NCBI GenBank assembly: GCA_021292105.1
Contig: CM037870.1
Location: 12,325,353 to 12,389,352, forward strand
Length of the DNA: 64,000 nucleotides
Origin: Anadara kagoshimensis
Taxonomy: Eukaryota > Mollusca > Bivalvia > Arcoida > Arcidae
Direction of reading: 5' to 3'
The position numbers and the translations under genes were made by a program. Below are positions 57,601-64,000 of the stretch, piece after piece. Under the pieces are notes generated by a model, which ran no database searches, was not told the DNA's origin, and was given only the letters and a program-made list of their open reading frames with translations. The number at the start of each line of letters is the position of its first letter. Position 1 is the first letter of the stretch.

Positions 57601-58674
57601 TGCTATTGTAAGTTTTTGTGATATTTTTACCTCACTTTGGCCATGGTCTCTTGAAACATTTTATGACAATTTACAAGACTGAAACTTTTATTCATGTTTG
57701 CATTAATAAATATTTTGATAAACCAAATAGTTTAGGCCCCAAATGTGGGCAAATTAAGGTGATATCTTTACCCTATTTTGAAAAGCTTTGCTGTGAACTA
57801 CACCAACATTGAAGTTCTAGTGGCTTAAGTCTTTACAAATGTTTTGAACCCCTGAGCATCTCAAGAGTGGTCTAAAGTGAATGCTTACAGATCACAGTGC
57901 ATCTCACTGCCCAGGTTCAAACTCCACTAAGGGCAGATTCTAGTGTGTGAAAGTTAGTCAGTGTACTTTTTGTAGTTGGGTGGTTTTCTCTGGGCACTAC
58001 AGTTTCCTCTACCATCCCATAACTCATCACCTCAATATAAGTGAGAGTCCTGACAGCAGGGCTCTCTCACTCTTATGTGAATGGGTCCGGGACCTTTGCG
58101 ATTGTGAAAAAAGCATCATAATGGCCAAAATTGTGAAAAAAATCTCCAAATATACTGGTTTTAAAGCTGAAATTTCCAAAATTGTGAAAGTTAGTAAAAT
58201 TATTGTGAAAAAACCATAAGATTTTGAATTGTGAATGGGGCAGAATATCGGCTCCAAAAATGACCCAGCCAGAGCCCTGGACAGGGATGTCATTACTCCA
58301 CTCCACTCCTTAGGCACTCTGTATATTACAAACAGTGGAATGTATATATGTGCACAAAAAATATTATCGAGTGAAAATGATATTACGCTTATAATGTTAA
58401 AGTGCACATGTAAAATTTGCGAAAATCAGGTAATGCCTGATAAATTTAGGTGTTTCAGTCCAATTAATAGCCACAATATTATTTGATTAATGAATATTTT
58501 AGATAGTTTAAATAGAATGGTAGAATCATTTAAAATAAAACAAATCCATAAGTTATCAATGTCAAGTTTGGTTTTCAGAGTACTCTGACGAAAATTTACA
58601 TACAGCGGTTATTGGAGCAGACTATCCCAGGGTCAAAGTCAAGGTCATTTACTAGTCCATCACAAAATATTTTG
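42420..58674 (+). CDS. HPS3: BLOC-2 complex subunit HPS3 (18 exons seen, 3' end missing)
   Basis: HPS3 joins HPS5 and HPS6 in BLOC-2, which tethers recycling-endosome carriers and delivers cargo to lysosome-related organelles. The start MVRVLKSHHFKSQNVVP parallels vertebrate HPS3 MVQL...HPFGSQQVVP. GNYIVTVECK, VYLNWQ, CLFSGGTEGYLY, LLHIIT, RKTNSDW, LALPYYLMSG and FLHYLNHVL match conserved blocks in order. All 18 exons have GT-AG ends and compatible phases, about 906 codons; human is about 1,004 residues and the last block seen is near human residue 800, so C-terminal exons are missing. The N-terminal half is predicted as beta-propeller, the C-terminal half helical (family knowledge). Exon 2 has a Ser-rich linker longer than in human. 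Oddities: a frame break at 43891-43899 and no LLDFE clathrin box. Confidence 0.93.
42765..42985 (+). mobile_element. SINE family 2 in HPS3 intron 1
   Basis: Plus strand, B box AGGTTCGAATCCTACT, body GTCAGTTCACTTGGCAAAGG, tail CTGTCTCAATATAAGTGATA. One of the best-preserved heads. Confidence 0.85.
43170..43351 (+). repeat. GGTT-rich minisatellite in HPS3 intron 1
   Basis: Degenerate (GGTT)n/(TGGG)n sequence, strongly G-rich and C-poor on the transcribed-sense strand, ending about 145 nt before exon 2. The minus ORF of 119 codons (Pro/Thr/Asn-rich) is its artefact. Confidence 0.9.
43496..44399 (+). CDS. HPS3: HPS3 exon 2, with frame break
   Basis: Starts after TTTGAG; with the G of exon 1 it reads GNYIVTVECKTSRK. 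A later AG (43513) was rejected because it removes the conserved GNYIVT block. The frame stops at TGA 43897-43899 after YICLV, while the +1 frame continues SEGQVQVVRV. Adding 2 nt restores an ungapped match to human YVAVMSDLEVLIVKL. The rest is a Ser/Thr-rich linker, then FVYWNFEDFEEPVNF and LLLADTPQIKDLR. Donor GTAATA, phase 1. The 178-codon minus ORF here is a shadow. Confidence 0.9.
44400..44996 (+). other. HPS3 intron 2
   Basis: No repeat or RNA gene recognised. Confidence 0.6.
44997..45110 (+). CDS. HPS3: HPS3 exon 3
   Basis: After TTTTCAG, reads GGVHSTMGDVHVINLLYKRR to LYLSS; donor GTAAGT, phase 1 in and out. Confidence 0.88.
45285..45560 (+). mobile_element. SINE family 3 in HPS3 intron 3
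   Basis: B box GGGTTCAAACCCTG, 'gagaaactgcttccttgcct', 'gtgagctagcacct'. Same family as 40740-40985. The short direct repeat CAGATTCTGAATGGAAGTTT of exon 3 recurs at about 45222, showing a local partial duplication of exon 3. Confidence 0.7.
45727..45902 (+). CDS. HPS3: HPS3 exon 4
   Basis: After ATTTTCAG, reads (K)SRFATQYMPSS, then GMCCLFSGGTEGYLYDVWSQ and YKYTSEAIQ. It matches human CFFSLPHVGYLY...VYQYPEKSQQ. Donor GTAATT, phase 0. Confidence 0.92.
46147..46375 (+). mobile_element. SINE family 2 in HPS3 intron 4
   Basis: Head 'ggtggtcaagtggtctcaag', B-box remnant AGGATCAAAGTTC, tail CTGCCTTGATTTAAATTAAA then GTATCTTGACTAAGTG. Confidence 0.75.
46420..47530 (+). mobile_element. 1.1-kb GCTCACCTG element with AGGTCA repeats
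   Basis: Left GCTCACCTGAGCCGAAAGGC forms a hairpin; right CAGGTGAGCGTTAAGGCCCA ends in GGCCCATGGGCC then TCTTG. GCTCACCTG/CAGGTGAGC are inverted ends. The interior has about four units of roughly 150 bp, each with TTCAAAGGTCAAGGTCACAG. I recall similar elements as widespread in bivalve genomes. Helitron-like non-autonomous origin is possible but unproven. Confidence 0.8.
47627..47743 (+). CDS. HPS3: HPS3 exon 5
   Basis: After TTTGAAG, IVLDCDLLHIITKTGLETYT then ARCTAGAIHNTEVFDNIHK. It matches human [23 protein letters not shown]. Donor GTAAAC, phase 0. Confidence 0.92.
48180..48425 (+). repeat. ATACCCCCCGC-type dispersed repeat in HPS3 intron 5
   Basis: TTATTATACCCCCCGCTTAA, GTCCGTTCGTGTGTCCGACT and ATGGATTTTCATGAAACTTT, the kind of repeat I associate with oyster and other bivalve genomes. 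Ends not defined. Confidence 0.5.
48545..48666 (+). CDS. HPS3: HPS3 exon 6
   Basis: TFPPADLEICLCGVHPFMGA then RDITLTDKHVILLSKMNDSS; human ...CHFKNHIILLTKAE. Donor GTGAGC, phase 2. Confidence 0.9.
48780..48950 (+). mobile_element. SINE family 1 3' fragment in HPS3 intron 6
   Basis: CCCATGTCACAGTAAGTGTG, AAAATTTCTGCCATC and AAATATTTTGACTGG are the 3' half and tail of family 1. Confidence 0.6.
49533..49602 (+). CDS. HPS3: HPS3 exon 7
   Basis: RKTNSDWCLYALEKSPIADL then YRDM; human NLYIVNTISPVQLYKEM. Donor GTAAGT, phase 0. Confidence 0.9.
49625..49905 (-). mobile_element. SINE family 2 in HPS3 intron 7 (antisense)
   Basis: AAAGATTCTTTCACTTATTG, GAACTGACAAAGTTCC and CACACTAGGATCTGTCC are complements of the family tail, body and pre-body. 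The only antisense family 2 copy in the gene. Confidence 0.75.
50467..50636 (+). CDS. HPS3: HPS3 exon 8
   Basis: After CTTCCAG, YQQTSTATYLHLLLEGHMIL then RGALIGSQNENLLLQDLLHE and SCALLGEYYAM. It matches human HLLSEAHLLVRAALMD...ESCGHLGDCYS. Donor GTAAGT, phase 2. Confidence 0.93.
51041..51149 (+). CDS. HPS3: HPS3 exon 9
   Basis: MPDCENWRLALPYYLMSGMN then VAEVVRQVVQ. The LPYY.MSG..-AEV block is conserved in human. Donor GTAACT, phase 0. Confidence 0.93.
51634..51720 (+). CDS. HPS3: HPS3 exon 10
   Basis: TTPYCFGKGFLHYLNHVLFM then DDEPYNLKE; human [20 protein letters not shown]. Donor GTTAGT, phase 0. Confidence 0.9.
51765..51850 (+). mobile_element. SINE tail fragment in HPS3 intron 10
   Basis: CAATATAAGTGAAAGAATGT then TGACCAGGGTGTAAAACACC: family 1/2 shared tail only. 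Confidence 0.65.
52152..52248 (+). CDS. HPS3: HPS3 exon 11
   Basis: DEGDLVLEVCNEAIPHKLSS then VVLLSRIQTYNA; phase 1 donor GTATAA. Diverged from human but in frame and collinear. Confidence 0.82.
52290..52450 (+). repeat. Dispersed repeat in HPS3 intron 11
   Basis: TTTGACTGGACATTGGTGGT then GGTGAATCAAAGTTTTAC, related to the repeat at 11.6-12.1 and 14.6-15.2 kb. Confidence 0.5.
52943..53006 (+). CDS. HPS3: HPS3 exon 12
   Basis: EKAISLLQSWLKQKSNAQES; human TAMSYLRKLDTSGFSS. Donor GTTAGT, phase 2. Confidence 0.82.
53463..53498. repeat. Poly-T/poly-G tract in HPS3 intron 12
   Basis: About 21 T followed by 15 G, 109 nt before exon 13. A similar T8/G13 tract is at about 53880-53901 in intron 13. 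Confidence 0.9.
53607..53694 (+). CDS. HPS3: HPS3 exon 13
   Basis: SALDLLAMAVLHLKLCEPEA then AQVALNSIDQ; human [20 protein letters not shown]. Donor GTATGT, phase 0. Confidence 0.88.
53905..54185 (+). mobile_element. SINE family 2, diverged, in HPS3 intron 13
   Basis: GTCTGTTCACTTGCAGAAGG and CAATATAAGTAACGGAATCT. The head is decayed or truncated. Confidence 0.65.
54187..54440 (+). mobile_element. SINE family 2 in HPS3 intron 13
   Basis: A box TGGCCTAGTGGTCTAAAAC, B box AGGATCCAATCCTACT, GTCTCTTCGCATGC, tail CCTCAATATAAGAAATGGCA. It follows the previous copy directly, in the same orientation. Confidence 0.85.
54525..54602 (+). CDS. HPS3: HPS3 exon 14
   Basis: KELTEVCASNHQLLHQDFQH then LSPLSQ. 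Donor GTAAGT, phase 0. Placed by frame and order. Confidence 0.82.
54854..55251. mobile_element. 398-bp element, CAGGGGCGTAG TIR, in HPS3 intron 14
   Basis: CAGGGGCGTAGTTGGGCATG left and GCTCAGCTACGCCCTTG right are inverted. GCTGT (54849-54853) and GCCGT (55252-55256) are a probable 5-bp duplication with one change. Confidence 0.75.
55521..55619 (+). CDS. HPS3: HPS3 exon 15
   Basis: LMRCHCPDVLIKSLTRLHDS then GTISLDLSIKLLQ; human [28 protein letters not shown]. Donor GTAAAT, phase 0. Confidence 0.85.
55650..55805. mobile_element. tRNA-like remnants in HPS3 intron 15
   Basis: Plus-strand A box TGTAGCTAAGTTGGTAGAGC, then a minus-strand tRNA-like head (complement TTTAGCCTGGTGGCAGAATG, B box GGGTTCGATCC). 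Two SINE heads face each other. Neither is a complete tRNA. Confidence 0.65.
55806..56320. other. HPS3 intron 15 segment with CRE and 130-codon antisense ORF
   Basis: A TGACGTCA octamer at 55940-55947. The minus ORF (55931-56323) matches no family I know and has no other coding support. Treated as non-coding. Confidence 0.4.
56321..56469. mobile_element. Near-perfect cruciform MITE in HPS3 intron 15
   Basis: From CAATTGAACTGTTTAGAAAT to its complement. The arms are identical for about 56 bp, then differ by a single-base indel, and meet in a centre with ACGCGCGT. Older member at 6691-6852. The arm identity implies recent insertion or ongoing conversion. Confidence 0.93.
56868..57095 (+). mobile_element. 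SINE family 2 in HPS3 intron 15
   Basis: AGTCTGCAGATCACAGC, TCTAGATTTCAATCCC (B box-like), CTGCCTCAATATACCAGTAA. Ends about 85 nt before exon 16. Confidence 0.75.
57179..57248 (+). CDS. HPS3: HPS3 exon 16
   Basis: GPSGHGEIHKNMHIKEYLEL then LVN; human ...QLLVDFWEAQLVA. Donor GTTAGT, phase 1. Confidence 0.78.
57573..57607 (+). CDS. HPS3: HPS3 exon 17 (35 nt)
   Basis: ASHRRYIFEDAI between AACAG and GTAAGT. A micro-exon supported mainly by phase (1 in, 0 out) and collinearity. Confidence 0.7.
57850..58055 (+). mobile_element. SINE family 2 in HPS3 intron 17
   Basis: GTGGTCTAAAGTGAATGC, B box AGGTTCAAACTCCACT, tail CACCTCAATATAAGTGAGAG. Confidence 0.78.
58579..58674 (+). CDS. HPS3: HPS3 exon 18, last recognised
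   Basis: STLTKIYIQRLLEQTIPGSK then SRSFTSPSQNIL; human [25 protein letters not shown]. Donor GTAAGT, so the gene continues. Confidence 0.85.
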
Positions 58675-59144
58675 GTAAGTATTAGAATAATTTTGAATGC
58701 TGCAATATATTTGTACATTTAAATTTACATTTTGAAATAATGATAGTAGAGTAATACAACAGTTTCAATAGAAGCAGACGACAAACAGAAAACAGTCAGC
58801 TACTTTATGGGTTGTGGACATTATACAGTTATTACCTAATCAGTTGGAACGCCAACCCCGTCGGCGTAGGGATTCATTAAAATTTGTGAACTTGCAAATG
58901 TGATGTAAAATTTGTCAAAAAATGGCGAACCTTTGAACGACACAAAATGAGGAACTGTGTTGAATGTATCACAGATTACCATAGATTGGGATGCAAAATA
59001 AAAAATTCAGAATTTTGAAAACCGACAAAACCTATTTTTTATAATTCCGGTTACAGTTTAATTTCGTAATTTATAGTGAAACGTGAGCCACAGGCTAAAA
59101 CTCAAAATGTTATCCGTCACAAGATTCCTTCCCATTTCTCACAC

Positions 59145-59262
59145 AGCTCGTGCTCAGAAACAATATTTATACCAAATGAAAGACCTTTTTACAAGGTACA
59201 ATTCCATATATAATACATCAAATAATTTTCTGTACACAAAAAACGTCCAAGTTTTAAATGCG
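59145..59262 (+). repeat. Dispersed repeat, copy A
   Basis: CTCGTGCTCAGAAACAATAT and, 84 nt later, CTGTACACAAAAAACGTCCA then AGTTTTAAA. Copy B at 62787-62900 has the same two blocks at 80-nt spacing. Confidence 0.65.
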
Positions 59263-59828
59263 AAAAAACGCCGCCGTCAATCCGGAATCTTGGATGGGGT
59301 CGGTCCATTTTCCGTCTAATTTGACCTAGGAAGTTTGTTAGTACTGCTTCCTAACTATGTTCTATATATAGTTTGGACACACAGAAGACGCAGAATGGTA
59401 TTTACGGCTGAAATAAAGTAAGTTTTGGCGATTATTAGCATCTATTTCGTCAGATTTCTCAAGATTTATGCCGAATTTTAGGACCTACTTTCAGTCTCCA
59501 TATTAAATTGGCCATATGCCGCTTCGATCGTTCATTTCACAAATCTGAATTTCACAGGCCAATCTCGTGCACAAATATTGTGTTGGTTGACCCCTTACGG
59601 TGTATATTAAGTATCAGTGAATTGGTGGTACACTTGAAAACATGCGCAACCGTTTATTAGGCGTGTGCGAGTTGGGCCTAGGACTAGGATGCCAAAATGG
59701 CTTGTCATGTTTTCTGTAACTTTTGCCTTGAAATTATCATTCTATGGTCCAATATAATCACTCAGCCTGTGCCTTTCTGAAGATAGGCACAACTCCCAAT
59801 GTCTGTTAAAAAACAGTGTCATTGCATG

Positions 59829-59830
59829 TC

Positions 59831-59880
<50 letters not shown>
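59829..59880. repeat. (CA)n microsatellite
   Basis: About 26 pure CA units. Confidence 0.95.
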
Positions 59881-59882
<2 letters not shown>

Positions 59883-60456
59883 ATAGGCTGATAGGCCTAA
59901 TGAAATTTAGAAATGTGCAACAGATATGGTTTTTAGTTGTTCTAAGCTTTAGTACTTGGTGTTGTTAGAAATTTTAATCAGCCATATGGAACCTACATGT
60001 ACTTTTGATTAAAAACTTTTTGCTGAATGAGGCATTATCTTTGGCAGAAAATAAAATGCCAATTTGGTTTTATGTTTTACAATGCAGTTTCACTGTCCAA
60101 AGTGTTTACAAGTAGAACAAATTGTGCAAAATAGCAAGAACCAAGCTGAAACTCAATAAGAAGATTAGGTTTTACACCAGTAGTGTCACATAACAAAACA
60201 GTGTAACTAGAAGGGTGGTATATAAAATCCTCATCCATTTTCACTAAAAGTTTGTTTTTATAAACAATCAACACCTGAGTTATGCTAAACACAAATATCT
60301 AAAATAAAACTTGCTGCTTCCAAAATCAACAAATTAATCATCAGTCAGATTACTGGTACTGAAAATTAGTAAATTCCATTAAATGGACATGTTTATCAAT
60401 TATTTTTATTTAAAGTGAGCATTCTTTAAATGTATAGTGTTTGATAAACATATTTG

Positions 60457-60719
60457 GTTCCAGTTTTACAGTCATTCCTAAACTAAGATTTTCCTTAATT
60501 GAAATCTGACAACTTTTGAAACAATTTTATGCAACTGGAAATAAAGTTTCAACAAAATTCGAATATAAATGTAAACAAATCCTCAAGAATGGTCTTCAAA
60601 ATGCCCCCTTAAATTTATGAACGTCTTGAATACAGAAAAAAGTATTTAGCTTTTAAATTTGCTAAATTCAAGTTGAGGAAAATCTCAAATACTAGTAAGG
60701 AATGAATGTTAAACTGGAG
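60457..60719. mobile_element. CCAGTTTTACAGTCATTCC MITE copy
   Basis: Left CCAGTTTTACAGTCATTCCT, right GGAATGAATGTTAAACTGGA, same family as 25933-26221. Confidence 0.7.
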
Positions 60720-61057
60720 TCAGCAGTCTTAAGACCATCACTTTTACAGAATATTCATATCTAAAGGCATAGTACCAGGCAATAATAACTACTACCATTT
60801 CTCAGGTCTTTGTGTTCAAACCCATAACCCATTTACAGAACAAATCCTCTCCCAAAGGAGCTACTCTAACTGGACAGGCTGTAATGTTCACAAAACCAGC
60901 ATAAATATATTTTATACAAAAAACATTGTATATAAATACCATGAAGAATAGGCCTACATATTGTGTCACAGTAAAATTATGGACCAATAATAAGGATGCA
61001 ATAATTTTAACAAAAGTATGCACTGGGATAAAGCTATTGACCTGCCTATATGCACAC

Positions 61058-61480
61058 ATCTTGAAGGGCCAATATGTAACAGTCTAGCTTTGACAGGTCA
61101 GTATGTATACAGTTAAGCTTTGAGGGGCCAGTATGTATACAGTATATATCTTGACGGGCCTGTATTATACAGTATATATCTTGACGGGCCTGTATGTATA
61201 CAGTATATATCTTGACGGGCCTGTACCTATACAGTATATATCTTTTCGGGCCTGTACGTATACAGTATAGCTTTGACAGGCCAGTATGTATACAGTATAT
61301 ATCTTGACAGGCCTGTACGTATACAGGATAGCTTTGACAGGCCAGTATGTGTACAGTATATATCTTGACAGGCCTGCATGTATACAGTATAGCTTTGACA
61401 GGCCAGTATGTATACAGTATAAATCTTTATAGGCCTGTATTTATACAGTATAGCTGTGATGGGCCAGTGCACAATTGTGC
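61058..61480. repeat. Minisatellite, about 31-bp unit in alternating dimers
   Basis: About 13 units. Two versions alternate in the middle: 'tatatcttgacaggcctgta' and 'tagctttgacaggccagtat', each followed by a TATACAG linker. ORFs on both strands here are array artefacts. Confidence 0.93.
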
Positions 61481-62786
61481 ATTGATCTTGATGGACAAGT
61501 GTAAACCACTAAATCTTGACAGAGAAGTGTCAGTATGGTTTAGCTTTATATTATACAGATACTGTTAGGCTAGTGCAAGTTTTAAGAAATCTTGGTGGGG
61601 AGCAGTTGAGGTATGATAAACATAAGTATAAGGCTACATAGGTACTGCCATGCCAGAACAGGCTGGATTGATGGGAATACAGGATATGTATGGTATAGCT
61701 TTTGACAGCCCAACATTGGTTTAACATGTTTAAACAACAATTATAAAATTCAAACAATCCATATACATGTAATGAATTTAAAGACATTAAGTGATGAGAA
61801 TTCTTGCTGCATCTGTAACTGAAACACTACTCATGTAGCTATTTAATTATGAAAATGCAAAGCACAGTCAGTTTTCAATTTTTCTTCAAATGTTAATGGA
61901 AATCCAATATACAATGGCCATTCAGTTGTCCAAATCTATGTGTTCAAATGCCACAGTATATGTTATAAATATATTTGAAAATATAATATCCAATGAAATG
62001 CGTGTTAGCAAGCTAAAAATTTAAAAATACACTTAGCATTCCTAATATTCACAAAAAATTACTTTAATTATAGCAATAAATGTCTCTTTTTCTTTTGTAA
62101 ATCCATCTGATTCTGTAGTGAGATAGGCAAATAAATGAATAAATAATCAATTAAAAAAATAAATAAGTAAATAAATAAATTTATTTTATAAATAAATAAA
62201 TAACCATCAAATCTAAAATGTGTAAATATTAATGCACATGGAATTGGTTTTTTCATGTCTTCAGTTTGTCAAACTGTGTCATATAATAGGCCTTGTCTTT
62301 GTTCACAATGCATAAAATCAATCCCATGTGTGATAATGGGAATTTTTTGTCATCTCAGAGAGAGAGAGAGAGAGAGAGAAAGAATATAGTGCTCAAGTCA
62401 GGACCAGGCATTGAACTGGAATACAGATTTTAAACAAATTGGTGGGGCTTCAGTTACGCAAGGCAAAGACTTCTAAAGACAAACAGTTCTATGCAAGACA
62501 AGAGAGATAACTCTCATTTTCGTAAATGGCTCTTTGACACTGACCAATGGAATACGTAAATTAACCGTTTAGTTCGTCGAATGATTTATCAACATACAGT
62601 AAAATTTGATTATGTGTATTTTTATGAAAGAATTTGAAATCGTTATCACGTGGGTGTTATTAGAATTAGTTGCAACGTCATTTGAAACTTGATATTGAAG
62701 CATCGATCATCGCGGGGGCAGCCATGTTTGTTTTCATTGACAACCAAATGTACTACCCAGTCTTTCGGGTTTTTAAGATATTAACA
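61481..62786. other. AT-rich, nothing coding recognised
   Basis: Holds a degenerate (AATA)n block at about 62125-62205 and an (AG)n tract at 62356-62380. No gene recognised. Confidence 0.5.
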
Positions 62787-62900
62787 GGTCGTGCTCAGAA
62801 ACCATTCTTAATTAAATTCAATTCTAATTGTGTGATGTCGCATTCTACATAATATAAAGTGGTAATTCTGTGTACACAAAATTCGTCCAAGTTTTAAAGA
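62787..62900 (+). repeat. Dispersed repeat, copy B
   Basis: GGTCGTGCTCAGAAACCATT and TGTGTACACAAAATTCGTCC then AAGTTTTAAAG; partner of 59145-59262. Confidence 0.65.
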
Positions 62901-63455
62901 TTGTCGAAAATTTTGGGGCAATTGTGAGAAGAAATTGATTGTCATCAAGAAATCCGAAAAATGTGTAAATAACAGTATCTTATCGCTAAATTGAAAATTA
63001 AATCTCAAACTGTTGTTTATTCGGCATATAATTCAAAAGTTTCATCGATAAACTTTACTTCATTATGTCCCAATATAGGTTTAAAGACGGGTGTCTTTTC
63101 GACCCTCAGACACTTGTCAAAAAGTAATCCCAAATTTCCATACGGCGGAAGGATACAAAATTTGTAAAGCCGAAACACAATTTGTGGAAATTGCCGACTT
63201 GGCGTTCCGAGTGAATCAGTTGTCATATTTTCCAACAAAATATTCAACTCCACACCCGATATGTCTTAAAACTGATTGTTTACACTGTTGTCTGGTGTGA
63301 TCACAGTTGCAAGAAAGGGTTTTTCTTTGCACCTTAAGTTTGCACATAAAACTTTGTAGAGGAATTAGAAAATCAACAAAAACAGCTAAAATACCTTATT
63401 ACCAATTACCATTTATATAGGAAATAAAGTTAACTTGTTTTAAACCCCCTTGATA
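62901..63455. other. Unassigned, overlapping short ORFs
   Basis: ORFs of 60-80 codons on both strands around 63017-63300. None resembles the missing HPS3 C-terminus. No assignment. Confidence 0.4.
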
Positions 63456-63459
63456 ATGG

Positions 63460-63615
63460 TGCCACCTCATTTGCCATAGTATTTCAAAGTTTCAAATTCC
63501 ATTTCTTTTAGCCTTTTGTTTGTAAATTTTCCTGGAATTATGGTCATACCCTTGCAAAATGCAAAAATCTGACTGAAAAAATGGTAGCAATGAATCAAGG
63601 TTTTATTGTTCTTGG
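63460..63615. repeat. Dispersed repeat fragment
   Basis: CTGACTGAAAAAATGGTAGC then AATGAATCAAGGTTTTA, the same family as at 11.6-12.1 kb. Confidence 0.5.
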
Positions 63616-63629
63616 CATAAAATACACAT

Positions 63630-63780
63630 ACCGTATATTTCCGTATATACGTCGCCCCAGTAGATACGTCGCACCCCCACCCCAGGCCAGCAAGCCCAGT
63701 ATTTTCTAAAGGTTGTCTACATACGTCGCAGCCAAAAAATTGCCAGAGAACATTAAAGATTTGCTCGGCAAGAACCATTA
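63630..63780. mobile_element. Possible pogo-type element end
   Basis: CCGTATATTTCCGTATATAC then GTCGCCCC resembles the CCGTATTTTCCG...GTCGCACC ends of Tigger/pogo elements. ATACGTCGC recurs twice after it. The other end is not recognised. Confidence 0.4.
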
Positions 63781-64000
63781 ATTTTCAATTCCATGAATAA
63801 AGAAACAAAAGCTTTTACCGGTGTTATTTATTATTTTTCTTCTTAATAAATATTGTTTGAATAGCTTGTGTAAATTAAACAAGTATGTAGATATTATTTT
63901 TTACATGTATGGATACAAACGATGAAGATTGCTTGAATATAACATGTACTTTTTGGCTCCCGATCATGAGATCGGTTAATTCACATGTTGTTGTCACCGA

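Larger units (their letters stand above)
58675..61057. other. HPS3 intron 18 or 3' region, no exon recognised
   Basis: After the exon 18 donor I could not identify the C-terminal HPS3 exons. The section contains a dispersed repeat (59145-59262), a (CA)n tract and a MITE (60457-60719). 58840-59680 is CpG-richer than average. Confidence 0.5.

Noticed and set aside
61227-61568. ORFs on both strands with YILA / TGL repeats
   Set aside because: They are readings of the 31-bp minisatellite.
58675-64000. Search for the C-terminal HPS3 exons
   Set aside because: No stretch with convincing similarity and splice sites was found by eye; they are probably beyond the window or too diverged to see.
1-64000. 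A previously undescribed multi-gene system, CRISPR array or operon
   Set aside because: The window is ordinary intron-rich animal DNA with two gene parts and many transposons; nothing supports such a system.

Overview
This is a eukaryotic, AT-rich, repeat-dense genomic window, most likely from a mollusc and probably a bivalve. The evidence is spliced genes with GT-AG introns, very long gene-poor stretches, many tRNA-derived SINEs and hairpin MITEs, and repeat types I associate with molluscan genomes, such as the GCTCACCTGAGCC element in a host intron. The species cannot be named from the sequence alone. No prokaryotic operon, CRISPR array, rRNA gene or convincing functional tRNA gene was seen.

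Left edge, minus strand (about 1-8.3 kb). This holds the 5' end of a voltage-gated potassium channel beta-subunit gene (KCNAB / Hyperkinetic type). A 44-nt exon at 1239-1282 encodes NLGKSGLRVSCVGL, the signature start of the aldo-keto-reductase core. A candidate start exon at 8289-8311 encodes MSALVHYR and joins it in frame. The rest of the gene lies left of position 1.

Middle (about 8.3-42.3 kb). I recognise no protein-coding gene here. It is a patchwork of tandem arrays with units from about 44 to 700 bp, several MITE families with visible terminal inverted repeats (TIRs) and target-site duplications (TSDs), SINEs, microsatellites, and a nested composite at 16.6-21.0 kb. In that composite a 3.15-kb TIR element sits inside a pair of inverted GTCATTTCGGCACC arrays.

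Right part, plus strand (42.4-58.7 kb and probably to the window end). This is the HPS3 gene, a subunit of BLOC-2, which sorts cargo to lysosome-related organelles. I could place 18 coding exons with consistent splice phases, about 906 codons; the C-terminal exons lie beyond what I could recognise. Exon 2 has a reading-frame break at 43891-43899 that is probably a 2-bp deletion or an assembly error. A 7-codon upstream ORF and an M-box-like E-box (TCATGTGA) lie just upstream of the start codon. The introns carry SINEs mostly in the sense orientation, a 1.1-kb element with AGGTCA-type half-sites, a near-perfect cruciform MITE and homopolymer runs.

The two genes are divergently oriented, about 34 kb apart, with no sign of functional coupling. 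I found no new multi-gene system. The most notable items are the HPS3 frame break and missing clathrin box, the start-region motifs, the nested transposons, and a set of MITEs that share 5-bp target-site duplications.
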